NCBI RefSeq assembly: GCF_016858125.1
Contig: NZ_CP064781.1
Coordinates: 3,357,501 to 3,421,500, forward strand
Direction: 5' to 3'
Origin: Azospira restricta
GTDB taxonomy: Bacteria > Pseudomonadota > Gammaproteobacteria > Burkholderiales > Rhodocyclaceae
DNA: 64,000 nt
Under the pieces are notes generated by a model that saw only the letters and a program-made list of their open reading frames with translations, was not told the origin of the DNA and did not search any database. The position numbers were made by a program, and so were the translations under genes. This document shows positions 56,317 to 64,000 of this stretch, one piece after another (the stretch's first letter is position 1; every line of letters begins with the position of its first letter).

Positions 56317-57858
56317 ATGGAAACCTTCAACCATCTCTTCCAGGGCTTCGCCGTCGCCGGCACGCCCACCAACCTGATGATCGCGCTCGCCGGCTGCTTC
56401 CTCGGCACCGTCATCGGCCTCTTGCCCGGCCTCGGGCCGATCAACGGCGTCGCCATCCTGCTGCCGATCGCCTTCGCCATGAACCTGCCGCCGGAGTCGG
56501 CGCTGATCCTGCTCTGCGCCGTCTATGCCGGCTGCGAGTACGGCGGCCGCATCTCGGCCATCCTCATCAACGTGCCCGGCGACGCCGGCGCGGTGATGAC
56601 CACCATGGACGGTTTCCCGATGGCCAGGAAGGGCCTGGCCGGCCCGGCGCTGTCGATTTCCGCCTGGTCGTCCTTCGTCGGTTCGATGCTGGCCACCATC
56701 GGCATCGTCTTCTTCGCGCCGATCCTGTCCGAGTGGGCGATCGCCTTCGGGCCGGCGGAATATTTCGCGCTGATGGTGCTGGCGCTGTCCTGCCTCGGCG
56801 GCCTGGTCGGCGATTCGCTGCCCAAGGCCGCGGTCGCCTGCCTGCTCGGCCTGCTGATGTCCTGCGTCGGCATCGATTCGAACAGCGGCGTCTATCGCTT
56901 CACCTTCGATATCCTGCACCTGTCCGACGGCATCCCCTTCGTCGTCATCGTCATCGGCCTGTTCGCGGTCAGCGAGCTGATGCTGATGCTGGAGAGCCAC
57001 CAGGCCGGCGCCAAGCCGATCGCGCTGACCGGCCGCATGATGTTCAACTTCCGCGAGTGGCGGCTGCAGAACTGGGCGACCTTCCGTTCCTCGGTCGTCG
57101 GCTTCTTCATCGGCGTGCTGCCGGGGGCCGGCGCCACCGTCGCCTCGGCGATGACCTACTCGATGGAAAGGCGCATGGCCGGCAAGGACCACTGCTTCGG
57201 CGACGGCGACGTGCGCGGCGTGGCGGCCCCGGAAGCGGCCAACAACGCCTCCGCCTACGGCTCGCTGATCCCGATGCTGACCCTCGGCGTTCCCGGTTCC
57301 GGCACCACCGCCGTCATGATCGGCGCGCTGACGCTGTACAACATCAACCCCGGGCCGACCCTGTTCCAGGACCAGCCGCTGATCGTCTGGGGTCTGATCG
57401 CCTCGCTGTTCATCGCCAACATCATGCTGCTGGTGATGAACATCCCGATGATCCGGCTCTTCGTGAAGTTCCTCGACATGCCCAACTGGCTGCTGGTGCC
57501 GCTGGTCGCCGCCGTTTCGCTGGTCGGCGTGTACTCGGTCCACAGCACCTCCTTCGACCTCGTCTTCGGCGTGCTGCTGGGCGGCATCGGCTACCTGCTG
57601 CGGGTGATGAACTTCCCGATCTCGCCGCTGATCCTCGGCTTCGTGCTCGGCGACATGATGGAGCAGAACCTGCGCCGCGCCCTGTCGATCAGCAACGGCG
57701 AACTGTCGGTGCTGTTCGCCAGCCCGATCTCGATCGTGCTGTGGGTAGGGGCGGCGGCGATGCTGATCGGCCCCCGCGTCTTCCGCGCCCTCGAGGAGCG
57801 CAAGCTGCGCAACCTGGGCCTGCTCGCCGCCGAGGACGCCCACGTCGAGGCCGGCTGA
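56317..57858 (+). CDS. tctA: Tripartite tricarboxylate transporter large membrane subunit TctA
   Basis: 513 residues, about 12 membrane segments. The conserved TctA motif GLLPGLGPINGVAILLPIAFAM near residue 30 and its internal repeat FFIGVLPGAGATVASAMTY near 270, plus GVPGSGTTAVMIGAL, are all visible. It is the proton- or sodium-coupled channel part of TctCBA. YjbE-like gene follows 72 bases later and could share the transcript. Confidence 0.96.
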   Translation: METFNHLFQGFAVAGTPTNLMIALAGCFLGTVIGLLPGLGPINGVAILLPIAFAMNLPPESALILLCAVYAGCEYGGRISAILINVPGDAGAVMTTMDGFPMARKGLAGPALSISAWSSFVGSMLATIGIVFFAPILSEWAIAFGPAEYFALMVLALSCLGGLVGDSLPKAAVACLLGLLMSCVGIDSNSGVYRFTFDILHLSDGIPFVVIVIGLFAVSELMLMLESHQAGAKPIALTGRMMFNFREWRLQNWATFRSSVVGFFIGVLPGAGATVASAMTYSMERRMAGKDHCFGDGDVRGVAAPEAANNASAYGSLIPMLTLGVPGSGTTAVMIGALTLYNINPGPTLFQDQPLIVWGLIASLFIANIMLLVMNIPMIRLFVKFLDMPNWLLVPLVAAVSLVGVYSVHSTSFDLVFGVLLGGIGYLLRVMNFPISPLILGFVLGDMMEQNLRRALSISNGELSVLFASPISIVLWVGAAAMLIGPRVFRALEERKLRNLGLLAAEDAHVEAG

Positions 57859-57930
57859 CGGCGCACCCGGGGCCGCTGCCGGCAAGGTCGGCGGCCCCGC
57901 ATCGATCGAAACGAACAAGGGAGCAGCAGC

Positions 57931-58662
57931 GTGCTGGAAACTCTGATGCAGGCCGGCTTCTGGCTGGCGGTACTGCAAATCATCGCCATCGACATCCTGC
58001 TCGGCGGCGACAACGCCGTGGTCATCGCCCTGGCCTGCCGGCGCCTGCCGGAGAAGCAGCGCCGCCAGGGCATTTTCTGGGGCGTCGCCGGCGCCATCGC
58101 CGTGCGCGTGGTGCTGATCTTCTTCGCCCTGCAACTGCTGGCGCTGCCGTTCCTGAAGCTGCTCGGGGCGCTGTTGCTGGTGTGGATCGGCATCGGCCTG
58201 CTGCGCGCCGAAGACGACGACGCGCACGGCGACATCGAGGCCCGCCCCAGCCTGCTCGGCGCCATCCGCACGGTGGTCGTCGCCGATGTGGTGATGAGCC
58301 TGGACAACGTCGTCGCCGTCGCCGGCGCCGCCAAGGGCGACATCGTGCTGGTGGCGTTCGGCATCCTGATCAGCATCCCGATCATCGTCTGGGGCAGCCG
58401 CTTCGTGCTCGCGCTGATGGATCGCTTCCCCGCCGTCATCACGCTGGGCGCCGCGCTGCTGGGCTGGATCGCCGGCGAGATGGCGCTCTCGGACGTCGTG
58501 GTGGCGCCGCTGCTCGCCGGCGCCCCGGGCTGGATTCAGCATCTCGCCGGCGCCACCGGCGCCTTGCTGGTGCTCGCGCTGAGCCGCATCCTCGGGCGCC
58601 GCGGCGGCGACGCGGCGACGGCACTCCCGGACGACGCGGCGGCGGTCGGCGAGGAGCCCTGA
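57931..58662 (+). CDS. YjbE-type TerC-family membrane protein
   Basis: 243 residues, GTG start after AAGGGAGCAGCAG. About seven membrane segments. TerC family motifs are present twice: DILLGGDNAVVIALACR near residue 23 and DVVMSLDNVVAVAGAAK near 120. The TIGR03717-type proteins are annotated as possible metal-ion transporters, often manganese. There is a hydrophilic linker DDDAHGD. It lies between tctA and a strong terminator, so it is probably the last gene of the tct transcript. Citrate chelates metal ions, so a link to metal balance during citrate uptake is possible but unproven. Confidence 0.85.
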   Translation: MLETLMQAGFWLAVLQIIAIDILLGGDNAVVIALACRRLPEKQRRQGIFWGVAGAIAVRVVLIFFALQLLALPFLKLLGALLLVWIGIGLLRAEDDDAHGDIEARPSLLGAIRTVVVADVVMSLDNVVAVAGAAKGDIVLVAFGILISIPIIVWGSRFVLALMDRFPAVITLGAALLGWIAGEMALSDVVVAPLLAGAPGWIQHLAGATGALLVLALSRILGRRGGDAATALPDDAAAVGEEP

Positions 58663-58686
58663 CAATTTCTCCTCTGTAGTCCTTGG

Positions 58687-58711
58687 GGGCCCTGCGGGGC
58701 CCTGTTTTTTT
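58687..58711 (+). terminator. Intrinsic terminator of the tctCBA-yjbE transcript
   Basis: GGGCCC-TGCG-GGGCCC followed by TGTTTTTTT, 25 bases after the stop codon. tctE is convergent 20 bases further. Confidence 0.85.
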
Positions 58712-58731
58712 GCCGGCGACGGCCGGCGAAG

Positions 58732-60162
58732 TCACGCCGCCGGCGGCGCGTCCTCGCGCGGGAACTCGATCTCGACGCAGAGCCCGCGCCCGTCCTCGCC
58801 GTCCTGCAGCGCGACGGTCCCGCCGTGGGCCCAGACGATCTCGCGCACGATGGCGAGCCCGAGGCCGCTGCCTTCGCTGTCGCCCTGGCCGAGGATGCGG
58901 TAGAAGCGGTGGAAGACCCTCTCGCGCTCCGCCACCGGGATGCCCGGCCCGTCGTCGCAGACGCGCAGCGCCACCCACTGGCGCCAGGCGCCGACCGCCG
59001 CGGTGACGTGGCCGCCGGCCGGGGTGTAGCGGATCGCGTTGTCGATCAGGTTGGCCAGCATCTCGCGCAGCATCGCCGCGTTGCCGTCGATTTCCAGCGG
59101 CGCGTCGGGACCTTCGAAGGCCAGCTCGATGCGCTTGGCCAGCGCCAGCGGGGCGAGCTCGAGCGCCACCTCGCGGGCCAGGGCGCAGAGATCGACGCGG
59201 CTCTTTTCCTGGATCAGGCCGTTGGCCGCCTCGGCGTGCGACAGCGCCAGCATCTGGTTGGTCATGCGGCGCGCGCCGCGGATGCTGCCGAGCAGGCTGG
59301 CGAAGGTGCGCCGCATCTCCTCCGGGTCGTTCTGGCGCAGGCCGTATTCGGCCTGCGTGGTGAGCACGGCGAGCGGCGTGCGCAGCTGGTGCGCGGCGTC
59401 GGCGAGGAAGCGGCGGCGCGCCTGCAGCATCGCCGACAGCCGCTCCATGTGATGGTTGATGGCGTCGATCAGCGGCGAGATTTCGCTCGGCACGTCGTCG
59501 TCCGGCACCGGCGTCAGATCCTCCTCGTCGCGCCGGCGCACCCGTTCGCGCAGCGCCAGCAGCGGACGGAAGGCGGTGCCCAGCGCGAGGATCACCAGCA
59601 GCGCCCCGACGCCGACCAGCAACAGCTGGCGCCGCATGCTGTCGAGGAAGAGTTCGCGCGCCAGCCCCAGGCGCCCCTCGGTGGTCTCGGCGAAGAGGAT
59701 GGTGACGCGGTCGCCGCCGGGCAGCGCCGGGTCGTACAGGCGCTTGCTCATGATTCCCAGGCGCACCGGCTCGCCCCGATAGACGGTATCGACGATGCTC
59801 ACCGTACCGTCGTCGCCCGGCGGCGGCGGCGACGGCAGGTCCGGATAGCCGGTGATCAGCCCGCCGTCCGGCCCGATGACGGCGTAGGAGATGCGCTCCT
59901 GCACGCCGCTCTCGACCACGTCGAAGGCCGAATACGGGATATCCACCGAGACGACGCCTTCCAGCGAATGGGTGCTTTCGGCAATGGACTTGAGCGAGGC
60001 GGTCAGCGAGCGGTCGTAGGCGCGGTTCACCGCCAGCAGCGCGCCCTGGTAGGCGAGGCCGGCATTGACCGCGAGCAGGATGACGAGCGGCGGCAGCAGC
60101 CACCACATCACCCGCCGGCGCAGGCTGGGATGCCGGCGGCGGGAGTCGGAGCTAATGCTCAA
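58732..60162 (-). CDS. tctE: Sensor histidine kinase TctE
   Basis: 476 residues. TM segments about 18-38 and 178-196 enclose a periplasmic sensor of about 140 residues (SLEGVVSVDIPYSAFDV, the 2CSK_N type). HAMP-like linker, then HisKA with H258 in ADAAHQLRTPLAVL and HATPase boxes (NLIDNAIRYTP, DDGPGIP, GSGLGLAIV). TctE-type kinases sense citrate and related acids. It overlaps the tctD stop by 11 bases, so kinase and regulator are coupled. Confidence 0.92.
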   Translation of the reverse strand: MSISSDSRRRHPSLRRRVMWWLLPPLVILLAVNAGLAYQGALLAVNRAYDRSLTASLKSIAESTHSLEGVVSVDIPYSAFDVVESGVQERISYAVIGPDGGLITGYPDLPSPPPPGDDGTVSIVDTVYRGEPVRLGIMSKRLYDPALPGGDRVTILFAETTEGRLGLARELFLDSMRRQLLLVGVGALLVILALGTAFRPLLALRERVRRRDEEDLTPVPDDDVPSEISPLIDAINHHMERLSAMLQARRRFLADAAHQLRTPLAVLTTQAEYGLRQNDPEEMRRTFASLLGSIRGARRMTNQMLALSHAEAANGLIQEKSRVDLCALAREVALELAPLALAKRIELAFEGPDAPLEIDGNAAMLREMLANLIDNAIRYTPAGGHVTAAVGAWRQWVALRVCDDGPGIPVAERERVFHRFYRILGQGDSEGSGLGLAIVREIVWAHGGTVALQDGEDGRGLCVEIEFPREDAPPAA

Positions 60163-60832
60163 CGGGGGCTTCGCCGAGCAGGTAGCCGAGGCCGCGCAGG
60201 GTGCTCACCGTCGCCCCGGAGCCCTCGATCTTCTTGCGCAGGCGATGGACGTAGATCTCGATGGCCTCGACCCGCGCCTCCTCGTCGAAGCGGAAGACCT
60301 TCTCGAACAGCAGCTCGCGCGCCACCGGCCGGCCGAGGCGGGAGATCAGCACCTCGAGCACCGCGAGCTCGCGCGGCGTCAGCGACAGCGGCTTGCCGTC
60401 GAGGCTGGCGAGGCGGGTGGTGGTGTCGAATTCGAGGCGGCCGATGCGCACCGTCGGCAGCAGGTTGCCGCTGCGCCGCAGCAGCGCCTTGATGCGGGCT
60501 TCCAGCTCGGACAGCTCGAAGGGCTTGGGCAGGTAGTCGTCGGCGCCGAGGTTCAGGCCCTTGACCCGGTCCTCGGTGGCACCGCGGGCGGTCAGCACCA
60601 GCACCGGCGTCGGGCTGCCGCGCTCGCGGCTGCGCAGGCGGTGCAGCACCTCCAGGCCGTCCAGTCCGGGCAGCGAGAGGTCGAGGATGACCAGGTCGTA
60701 GGGCTGGGTCAGCAGCGCGTGGTCGGCGTGGTCGCCGCGGGCCAGCACATCGACCGCGTAGCCGGCCTGGGAGAGGGCCCGCGACACCCATTCGGCGAGT
60801 TCGGAATGGTCTTCGACCAGGAGCAGACGCAT
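60152..60832 (-). CDS. tctD: Response regulator TctD (OmpR family)
   Basis: 226 residues. Receiver with phospho-acceptor D51 in LVILDLSLPGLDG and K in YLPKPFELSELEA; C-terminal winged helix with RELAVLEVLISRLGRPVAREL and EIYVHRLRKKIEGSGATVSTLRGLGYLL in pieces. OmpR-family regulators bind direct repeats about 11 bp apart, matching the boxes found here. I start at MRLLLVEDH. Its ATG lies only six bases from the box that faces the divergent binding-protein gene. Confidence 0.93.
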   Translation of the reverse strand: MRLLLVEDHSELAEWVSRALSQAGYAVDVLARGDHADHALLTQPYDLVILDLSLPGLDGLEVLHRLRSRERGSPTPVLVLTARGATEDRVKGLNLGADDYLPKPFELSELEARIKALLRRSGNLLPTVRIGRLEFDTTTRLASLDGKPLSLTPRELAVLEVLISRLGRPVARELLFEKVFRFDEEARVEAIEIYVHRLRKKIEGSGATVSTLRGLGYLLGEAPVEH

Positions 60833-60837
60833 GCGAT

Positions 60838-60854
60838 TGAAAGTGGAATGAAAG
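60838..60854 (+). promoter_or_regulatory. Putative TctD box of the orphan binding-protein operon
   Basis: TGAAAG-TGGAA-TGAAAG, perfect direct repeat 11 bp apart, then ten bases to GATTAT (60865-60870). It points to the gene at 60931, not to tctD. Confidence 0.65.
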
Positions 60855-60930
60855 CTGGCAGGGGGATTATGCTGCCGCAAAAGGAGGGTCGGGTAAAGCC
60901 GGCCCCGCGGACGAAAACAGGAGACATGCA

Positions 60931-62004
60931 GTGAGCAAGATCATCGCGTTGGCGCTGGCCTGGGTGTGCGGACTGGCGGCGGCGCAGGAACTGCCGGGCG
61001 ACGCGGGAACCCCGGACGCGGTCGCCGCGCACGAGGGCCGGCTGGTGATCTACGCCGCCACCGACGAGCGCCTGGTGGCGCCGCTGATCCGCGACTTCCA
61101 GACGCTCTACCCGGACCTGCAGGTGGACTACCTCGACATGAATTCGGCCGAGCTCTACCGGCGCTTCCTGGCCGAGACGGCGACCGGCGGCAACGCCGAC
61201 GTGACCTGGAGCTCGGCCATGGACCTGCAGGTCAAGCTGGTCAACGACGGCCACGCGCAGCCCCACCGCTCGGCCGAGACCGCCGCGCTGCCGGCCTGGG
61301 CGTCGTGGAAGGACGAGGCCTTCGGCACCACCTACGAACCGATCGCCATCGCCTACAACAAGCGCCTGCTGCGCAAGGACGAGGTTCCCGCCACCCATGC
61401 CGAGCTCATCCGGCTGCTGAAGGAGCAGCCCGAGCGCTTCCGCGGCCGCCTGACCACCTACGACCCGGTCCGCTCCGGCCTCGGCTTCATGCTGCACACG
61501 CAGGACCAGCAGGCCAACCCGGTGGTCTTCTGGAACCTGGTCGGAGCGATGGGGACGGCGGGCCTGCACGGCCGCGCCAGCACCTCGGCGATGCTCGACC
61601 GCATCGCCGCCGGCGACGCCCTGCTCGGCTACAACGTCCTCGGCTCCTACGCCCTCGAACGCGCGCGCAACGACCCGGCGCTGGGCGTCGTGCTGCCGCA
61701 GGACTACACGCTGGTGATGAGCCGGGTCATGTTCATCGCCCGCCAGGCCAGGCACCCCCACGCCGCCCGGCTGTGGGTCGACTACGTCCTGTCGCAACGG
61801 GGGCAGGCGGTGCTGGCCAACCGCGCCGGACTGTTCTCGATCCGCGACGACGTCGCCGGGGAAACCACCGCCGCCCGCCTCAAGGGGCAGCTCGGCGGCG
61901 CGCTGCGGCCGATCCCGATCGGCACCGGCCTGCTCACCTACCTGGACCAGATGAAGCGCCGCGATTTCCTGCGCAAGTGGGATGCCGCCGTGCAGCCCCG
62001 CTGA
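60931..62004 (+). CDS. Periplasmic ABC-type binding protein (Fe3+/AfuA or SBP type), orphan
   Basis: 357 residues, GTG start with AGGAGACATGCA before it. Signal peptide (about 1-18, ending AAAQE). Mature protein is a two-lobe binding fold: GRLVIYAATDERLVAPLIRDF, DVTWSSAMDLQVKLVNDG and GLLTYLDQMKRRDF. This resembles iron-type or TctDE-associated extracellular binding proteins. No ABC permease or ATPase is nearby. Divergent from tctD and preceded by a TctD-like box, it may bind a metal-citrate or serve as a periplasmic input for TctE. Confidence 0.82.
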   Translation: MSKIIALALAWVCGLAAAQELPGDAGTPDAVAAHEGRLVIYAATDERLVAPLIRDFQTLYPDLQVDYLDMNSAELYRRFLAETATGGNADVTWSSAMDLQVKLVNDGHAQPHRSAETAALPAWASWKDEAFGTTYEPIAIAYNKRLLRKDEVPATHAELIRLLKEQPERFRGRLTTYDPVRSGLGFMLHTQDQQANPVVFWNLVGAMGTAGLHGRASTSAMLDRIAAGDALLGYNVLGSYALERARNDPALGVVLPQDYTLVMSRVMFIARQARHPHAARLWVDYVLSQRGQAVLANRAGLFSIRDDVAGETTAARLKGQLGGALRPIPIGTGLLTYLDQMKRRDFLRKWDAAVQPR

Positions 62005-62052
62005 GCGTCCGCCTCCTGCCTCCGGCCGGAACCTCCCGGCCGCCCCACGACC

Positions 62053-63141
62053 ATGATCGTCAAAGCCCTGGCCGCGCTGTCGGCCGCCCTGCGCATCGCC
62101 GCCACCCTCCTCCTGGCGGGGCTGGCCGGCTGGCTGGCGAGCGCCGCCGGCAGCCCGCTGCCATGGATGCTCGGCCCCCTCTTCGCCGTCGCCGCGGCCA
62201 GCCTCGCCGGCGCCCGGCCGCGGGTGCTGCCCGGCGGACGCGCACTCGGCCAGTGGGCGATCGGCTGCGCCCTCGGCCTGCACTTCTCGCCGGCGGTCGT
62301 CGCGCTGCTGGCGCAGCAGGCGCTGCCGATCGCGCTGCTGGCGCTGCTGTCGGTGGCGATCGGCGTGGTCGGCGCGCTGCTGCTGCTGCGCTGGACCGAC
62401 GCCACGCCGGCGACCGCCTTCTTCGCCGCGCTGCCCGGCGGCGCCTCGGAGATGGTGGTGCTCGCCGAGCACCGCGGCGGCGCCGTCGAACGCGTCGCCG
62501 CGGCGCAGGCGCTGCGCGTGGTGGTGGTCGTGCTGGTCGTTCCCTTCGCGCTGCTGCACTGGACGGGCAACGGCGTCGACCTGCCGCCGCCGGCGCGCCC
62601 GGCGGGAACGCCGGCGCTCTTCGCGGCGCTCGTCGCCGCCTCGCTCGGCGCACTCGCGCTGCTGCACCGGCTGCGCATCGCCAACGCCTGGCTGCTCGGC
62701 CCGCTCGCCGGCGTCGGCCTGCTCGCCGCGCTCGGCGCGCCGCTGCCGGCGCTCCCCGCGTGGCTGGTCGACGGCGGACAGCTGCTGCTCGGCAGCGCGC
62801 TCGGCAGCCGCTTCGGGCCGTCGTTCTTCCGCGCCGCGCCGCGCTTCCTCGGCGTCGCCGCGCTCGCCATCGGCCTGGCGCTGCTGCTCAGCGCCGCCGG
62901 CGCGCTGCTGCTGGCGCGCGGCGTCGCGCTGCCGGCGCCGGCGCTGCTGCTCGCCGCCGCCCCCGGCGGCATCGCCGAGATGAGCGTCACCGCGGCGGTA
63001 ATGCACTGGAGCGTGCCGCTGGTGATCGCCGCCCACCTCGCGCGGCTGGTGCTGCTGACCGCCTGCGGCGCGGCGATCTACCGGCTCTTCCTGGCGCTGC
63101 CGGTCGTTCGCGCAATCGGCGAGCGACGGCGCCGGGACTGA
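62053..63141 (+). CDS. AbrB-family (PF05145) membrane protein
   Basis: 362 residues, about ten membrane segments in two homologous halves. The family motif is visible twice: AALPGGASEMVVLAEHRG (about 129-146) and AAAPGGIAEMSVTAAVMHW (about 306-324). These are membrane proteins (historically labelled AbrB or AmoA-like); many lie near TctC-type genes. Function is unknown, a transport role is likely. It follows the orphan binding protein by 48 bases, so it is probably on the same transcript. Confidence 0.85.
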   Translation: MIVKALAALSAALRIAATLLLAGLAGWLASAAGSPLPWMLGPLFAVAAASLAGARPRVLPGGRALGQWAIGCALGLHFSPAVVALLAQQALPIALLALLSVAIGVVGALLLLRWTDATPATAFFAALPGGASEMVVLAEHRGGAVERVAAAQALRVVVVVLVVPFALLHWTGNGVDLPPPARPAGTPALFAALVAASLGALALLHRLRIANAWLLGPLAGVGLLAALGAPLPALPAWLVDGGQLLLGSALGSRFGPSFFRAAPRFLGVAALAIGLALLLSAAGALLLARGVALPAPALLLAAAPGGIAEMSVTAAVMHWSVPLVIAAHLARLVLLTACGAAIYRLFLALPVVRAIGERRRRD

Positions 63142-63179
63142 CGCCGATCCCGCTTCCCGCCAACCCAAGGAGACCCCCG

Positions 63180-63362
63180 ATGAATGCACCCGAAGCAGCG
63201 AGCGCACGGCTGATCGCAGACTTGATCGTGCAGTCGAGAACGGCCGCCGACGCGGCCGGCAAGCGCCGCCCGGAAGAGCCGATCGTGGCCGCCGGGCCGG
63301 CGCCGACGCAAGCGGCCGCTGCCGGCGACATCGCCGGCGTCGCCGTGCTCGGCTACAACTGA
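63180..63362 (+). CDS. 60-residue protein of unknown function
   Basis: 60 residues, MNAPEAASARLIADLIV at the start and GDIAGVAVLGYN at the end. The start is preceded by CCAAGGAGACCCCCG, a strong ribosome site, and the gene is 38 bases after the AbrB-type gene. No signal peptide, membrane helix or known domain is seen. It ends one base from the convergent glycerate kinase stop. A good ribosome site and compact operon position support coding. Confidence 0.6.
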   Translation: MNAPEAASARLIADLIVQSRTAADAAGKRRPEEPIVAAGPAPTQAAAAGDIAGVAVLGYN

Positions 63363-63363
63363 G

Positions 63364-64000
63364 CTACAGCACGAGGATCGCGCGGAAGTCGTTCACGTTG
63401 GTGCGCGTCGGGCCGGTCACCACCGCGTCGCCGAGCGCGCCGAAGAAGCCGTGGCCGTCGTTGTCGGCGAGCGCGTCGGCCGCACGCCGGCCCTGCGCAT
63501 ACGCGCGCGCCAGCGAGTCCGGCGCGAGCACGGCGCCGGCGATCTCCTCCAGCCCGTCGACGCCGTCGGTGTCGCCGGCCAGCGCGTGGATGCGCGGGTG
63601 GCCCTGCAAGGCCACCGCCAGCGCCAGCAGGAACTCGACGTTGCGCCCGCCGCGGCCGTGGCCGCGCACGGTCACCGTCGTCTCGCCGCCGGACAGCAGC
63701 ACGCAGGGCGGCGCGAACGGCTGGCCGCGCTCCGCCACCTGGCGGGCGATGCCGGCCATGACGCGGCCGACGTCGCGCGCCTCGCCCTCGATCGCGTCGC
63801 CGAGAATGTAGGCGGGCAGGCCGTGCGCGGCGGCGACCTGCGCCGCCGCCTCCAGCGCCTGTTGCGGCGCGGCGACGATGTGCGTGGACACGCCGGCGAG
63901 CCGCGGGTCGTCCGGCTTGACCGACTCGCCGCGACCGGAATGCAGCAGGTCGAGCACCGCCGGTGGCAGGTCCAGCCCGTAGCGGCGGACGATGGCGAGC
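63364..64000 (-). CDS. Glycerate 2-kinase (GckA/TtuD, MOFRL), C-terminal part
   Basis: The gene runs off the right edge; 211 codons are inside. The MOFRL domain is clear: PCVLLSGGETTVTVRGHGRGGRNVE, ALAGDTDGVDG, and the C-terminal VVTGPTRTNVNDFRAIL. It phosphorylates glycerate to 2-phosphoglycerate, linking hydroxypyruvate or tartronate-semialdehyde routes to glycolysis. No sign of frameshift. It is convergent with the 60-residue ORF. Confidence 0.9.
   Translation of the reverse strand, partial: LAIVRRYGLDLPPAVLDLLHSGRGESVKPDDPRLAGVSTHIVAAPQQALEAAAQVAAAHGLPAYILGDAIEGEARDVGRVMAGIARQVAERGQPFAPPCVLLSGGETTVTVRGHGRGGRNVEFLLALAVALQGHPRIHALAGDTDGVDGLEEIAGAVLAPDSLARAYAQGRRAADALADNDGHGFFGALGDAVVTGPTRTNVNDFRAILVL

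Overview
The window is chromosomal DNA of a high-GC Gram-negative bacterium. It is almost certainly a betaproteobacterium, most likely of the Rhodocyclales/Azonexus-Thauera-Dechloromonas type. The evidence is the gene order tRNA-Leu/secG/tpiA/glmM/folP/ftsH/rlmE/yhbY/greA/carB/carA/dapB/bamE/fur and recN/nadK/hrcA/hemH/grpE/dnaK/dnaJ, together with TctCBA/TctDE and lpxH/ppiB. No insertion sequence, phage, plasmid origin, CRISPR array or rRNA operon was seen. The assignment rests on synteny and protein signatures read by eye.

Layout. 1-3.5 kb: start of the nuo (complex I) operon and a tRNA-Leu(GAG), minus strand. 3.5-19.5 kb: mostly minus-strand housekeeping genes (secG to bamE), with a large hybrid histidine kinase inserted between dapB and carA. 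19.6-25.7 kb: fur, a GDT1-type transporter, recN, nadK, hrcA and hemH. 25.9-30 kb: an accessory block splitting hemH from grpE (EF-hand protein, chemoreceptor with a c-type heme site, Ser/Thr kinase with a cyclic-nucleotide-binding domain). 30-34 kb: grpE-dnaK-dnaJ with sigma-32 type promoters. 34-39 kb: orphan amino-acid-type binding protein, three-PAS diguanylate cyclase and cysS; dnaJ and cysS both end in the first unit of a tandem double-hairpin repeat. 39-47 kb: envelope genes (TPR protein, L,D-transpeptidase, ppiA, ppiB, lpxH), then a yybP-ykoY (Mn2+) riboswitch, a small ORF, an Alx/TerC transporter and recQ. 47-63 kb: the tricarboxylate region. 63.4-64 kb: a glycerate kinase running off the window.

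The most notable system is in the 47-63 kb region. It holds a general porin, an operon of two ATP-citrate-lyase-like subunits plus a hotdog thioesterase, a chemoreceptor, tctCBA, a YjbE/TerC-type membrane protein, the tctDE two-component pair, and an orphan periplasmic binding protein followed by an AbrB-type membrane protein and a 60-residue ORF. A direct repeat of the form YGAAAG-N5-YGAAAG (half-sites 11 bp apart) lies before five transcription units: porin, lyase operon, chemoreceptor, tctC and the orphan binding protein. In each case it has the same orientation relative to the gene and sits 10-11 nt before a plausible -10 element. This is what an OmpR-family regulator site would look like, and I infer it is the TctD box. 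The model is one regulon for sensing, swimming toward, importing and cleaving a citrate-like acid. The lyase large subunit has altered residues at two citrate-synthase active-site positions and a long insertion, so its true substrate is open.
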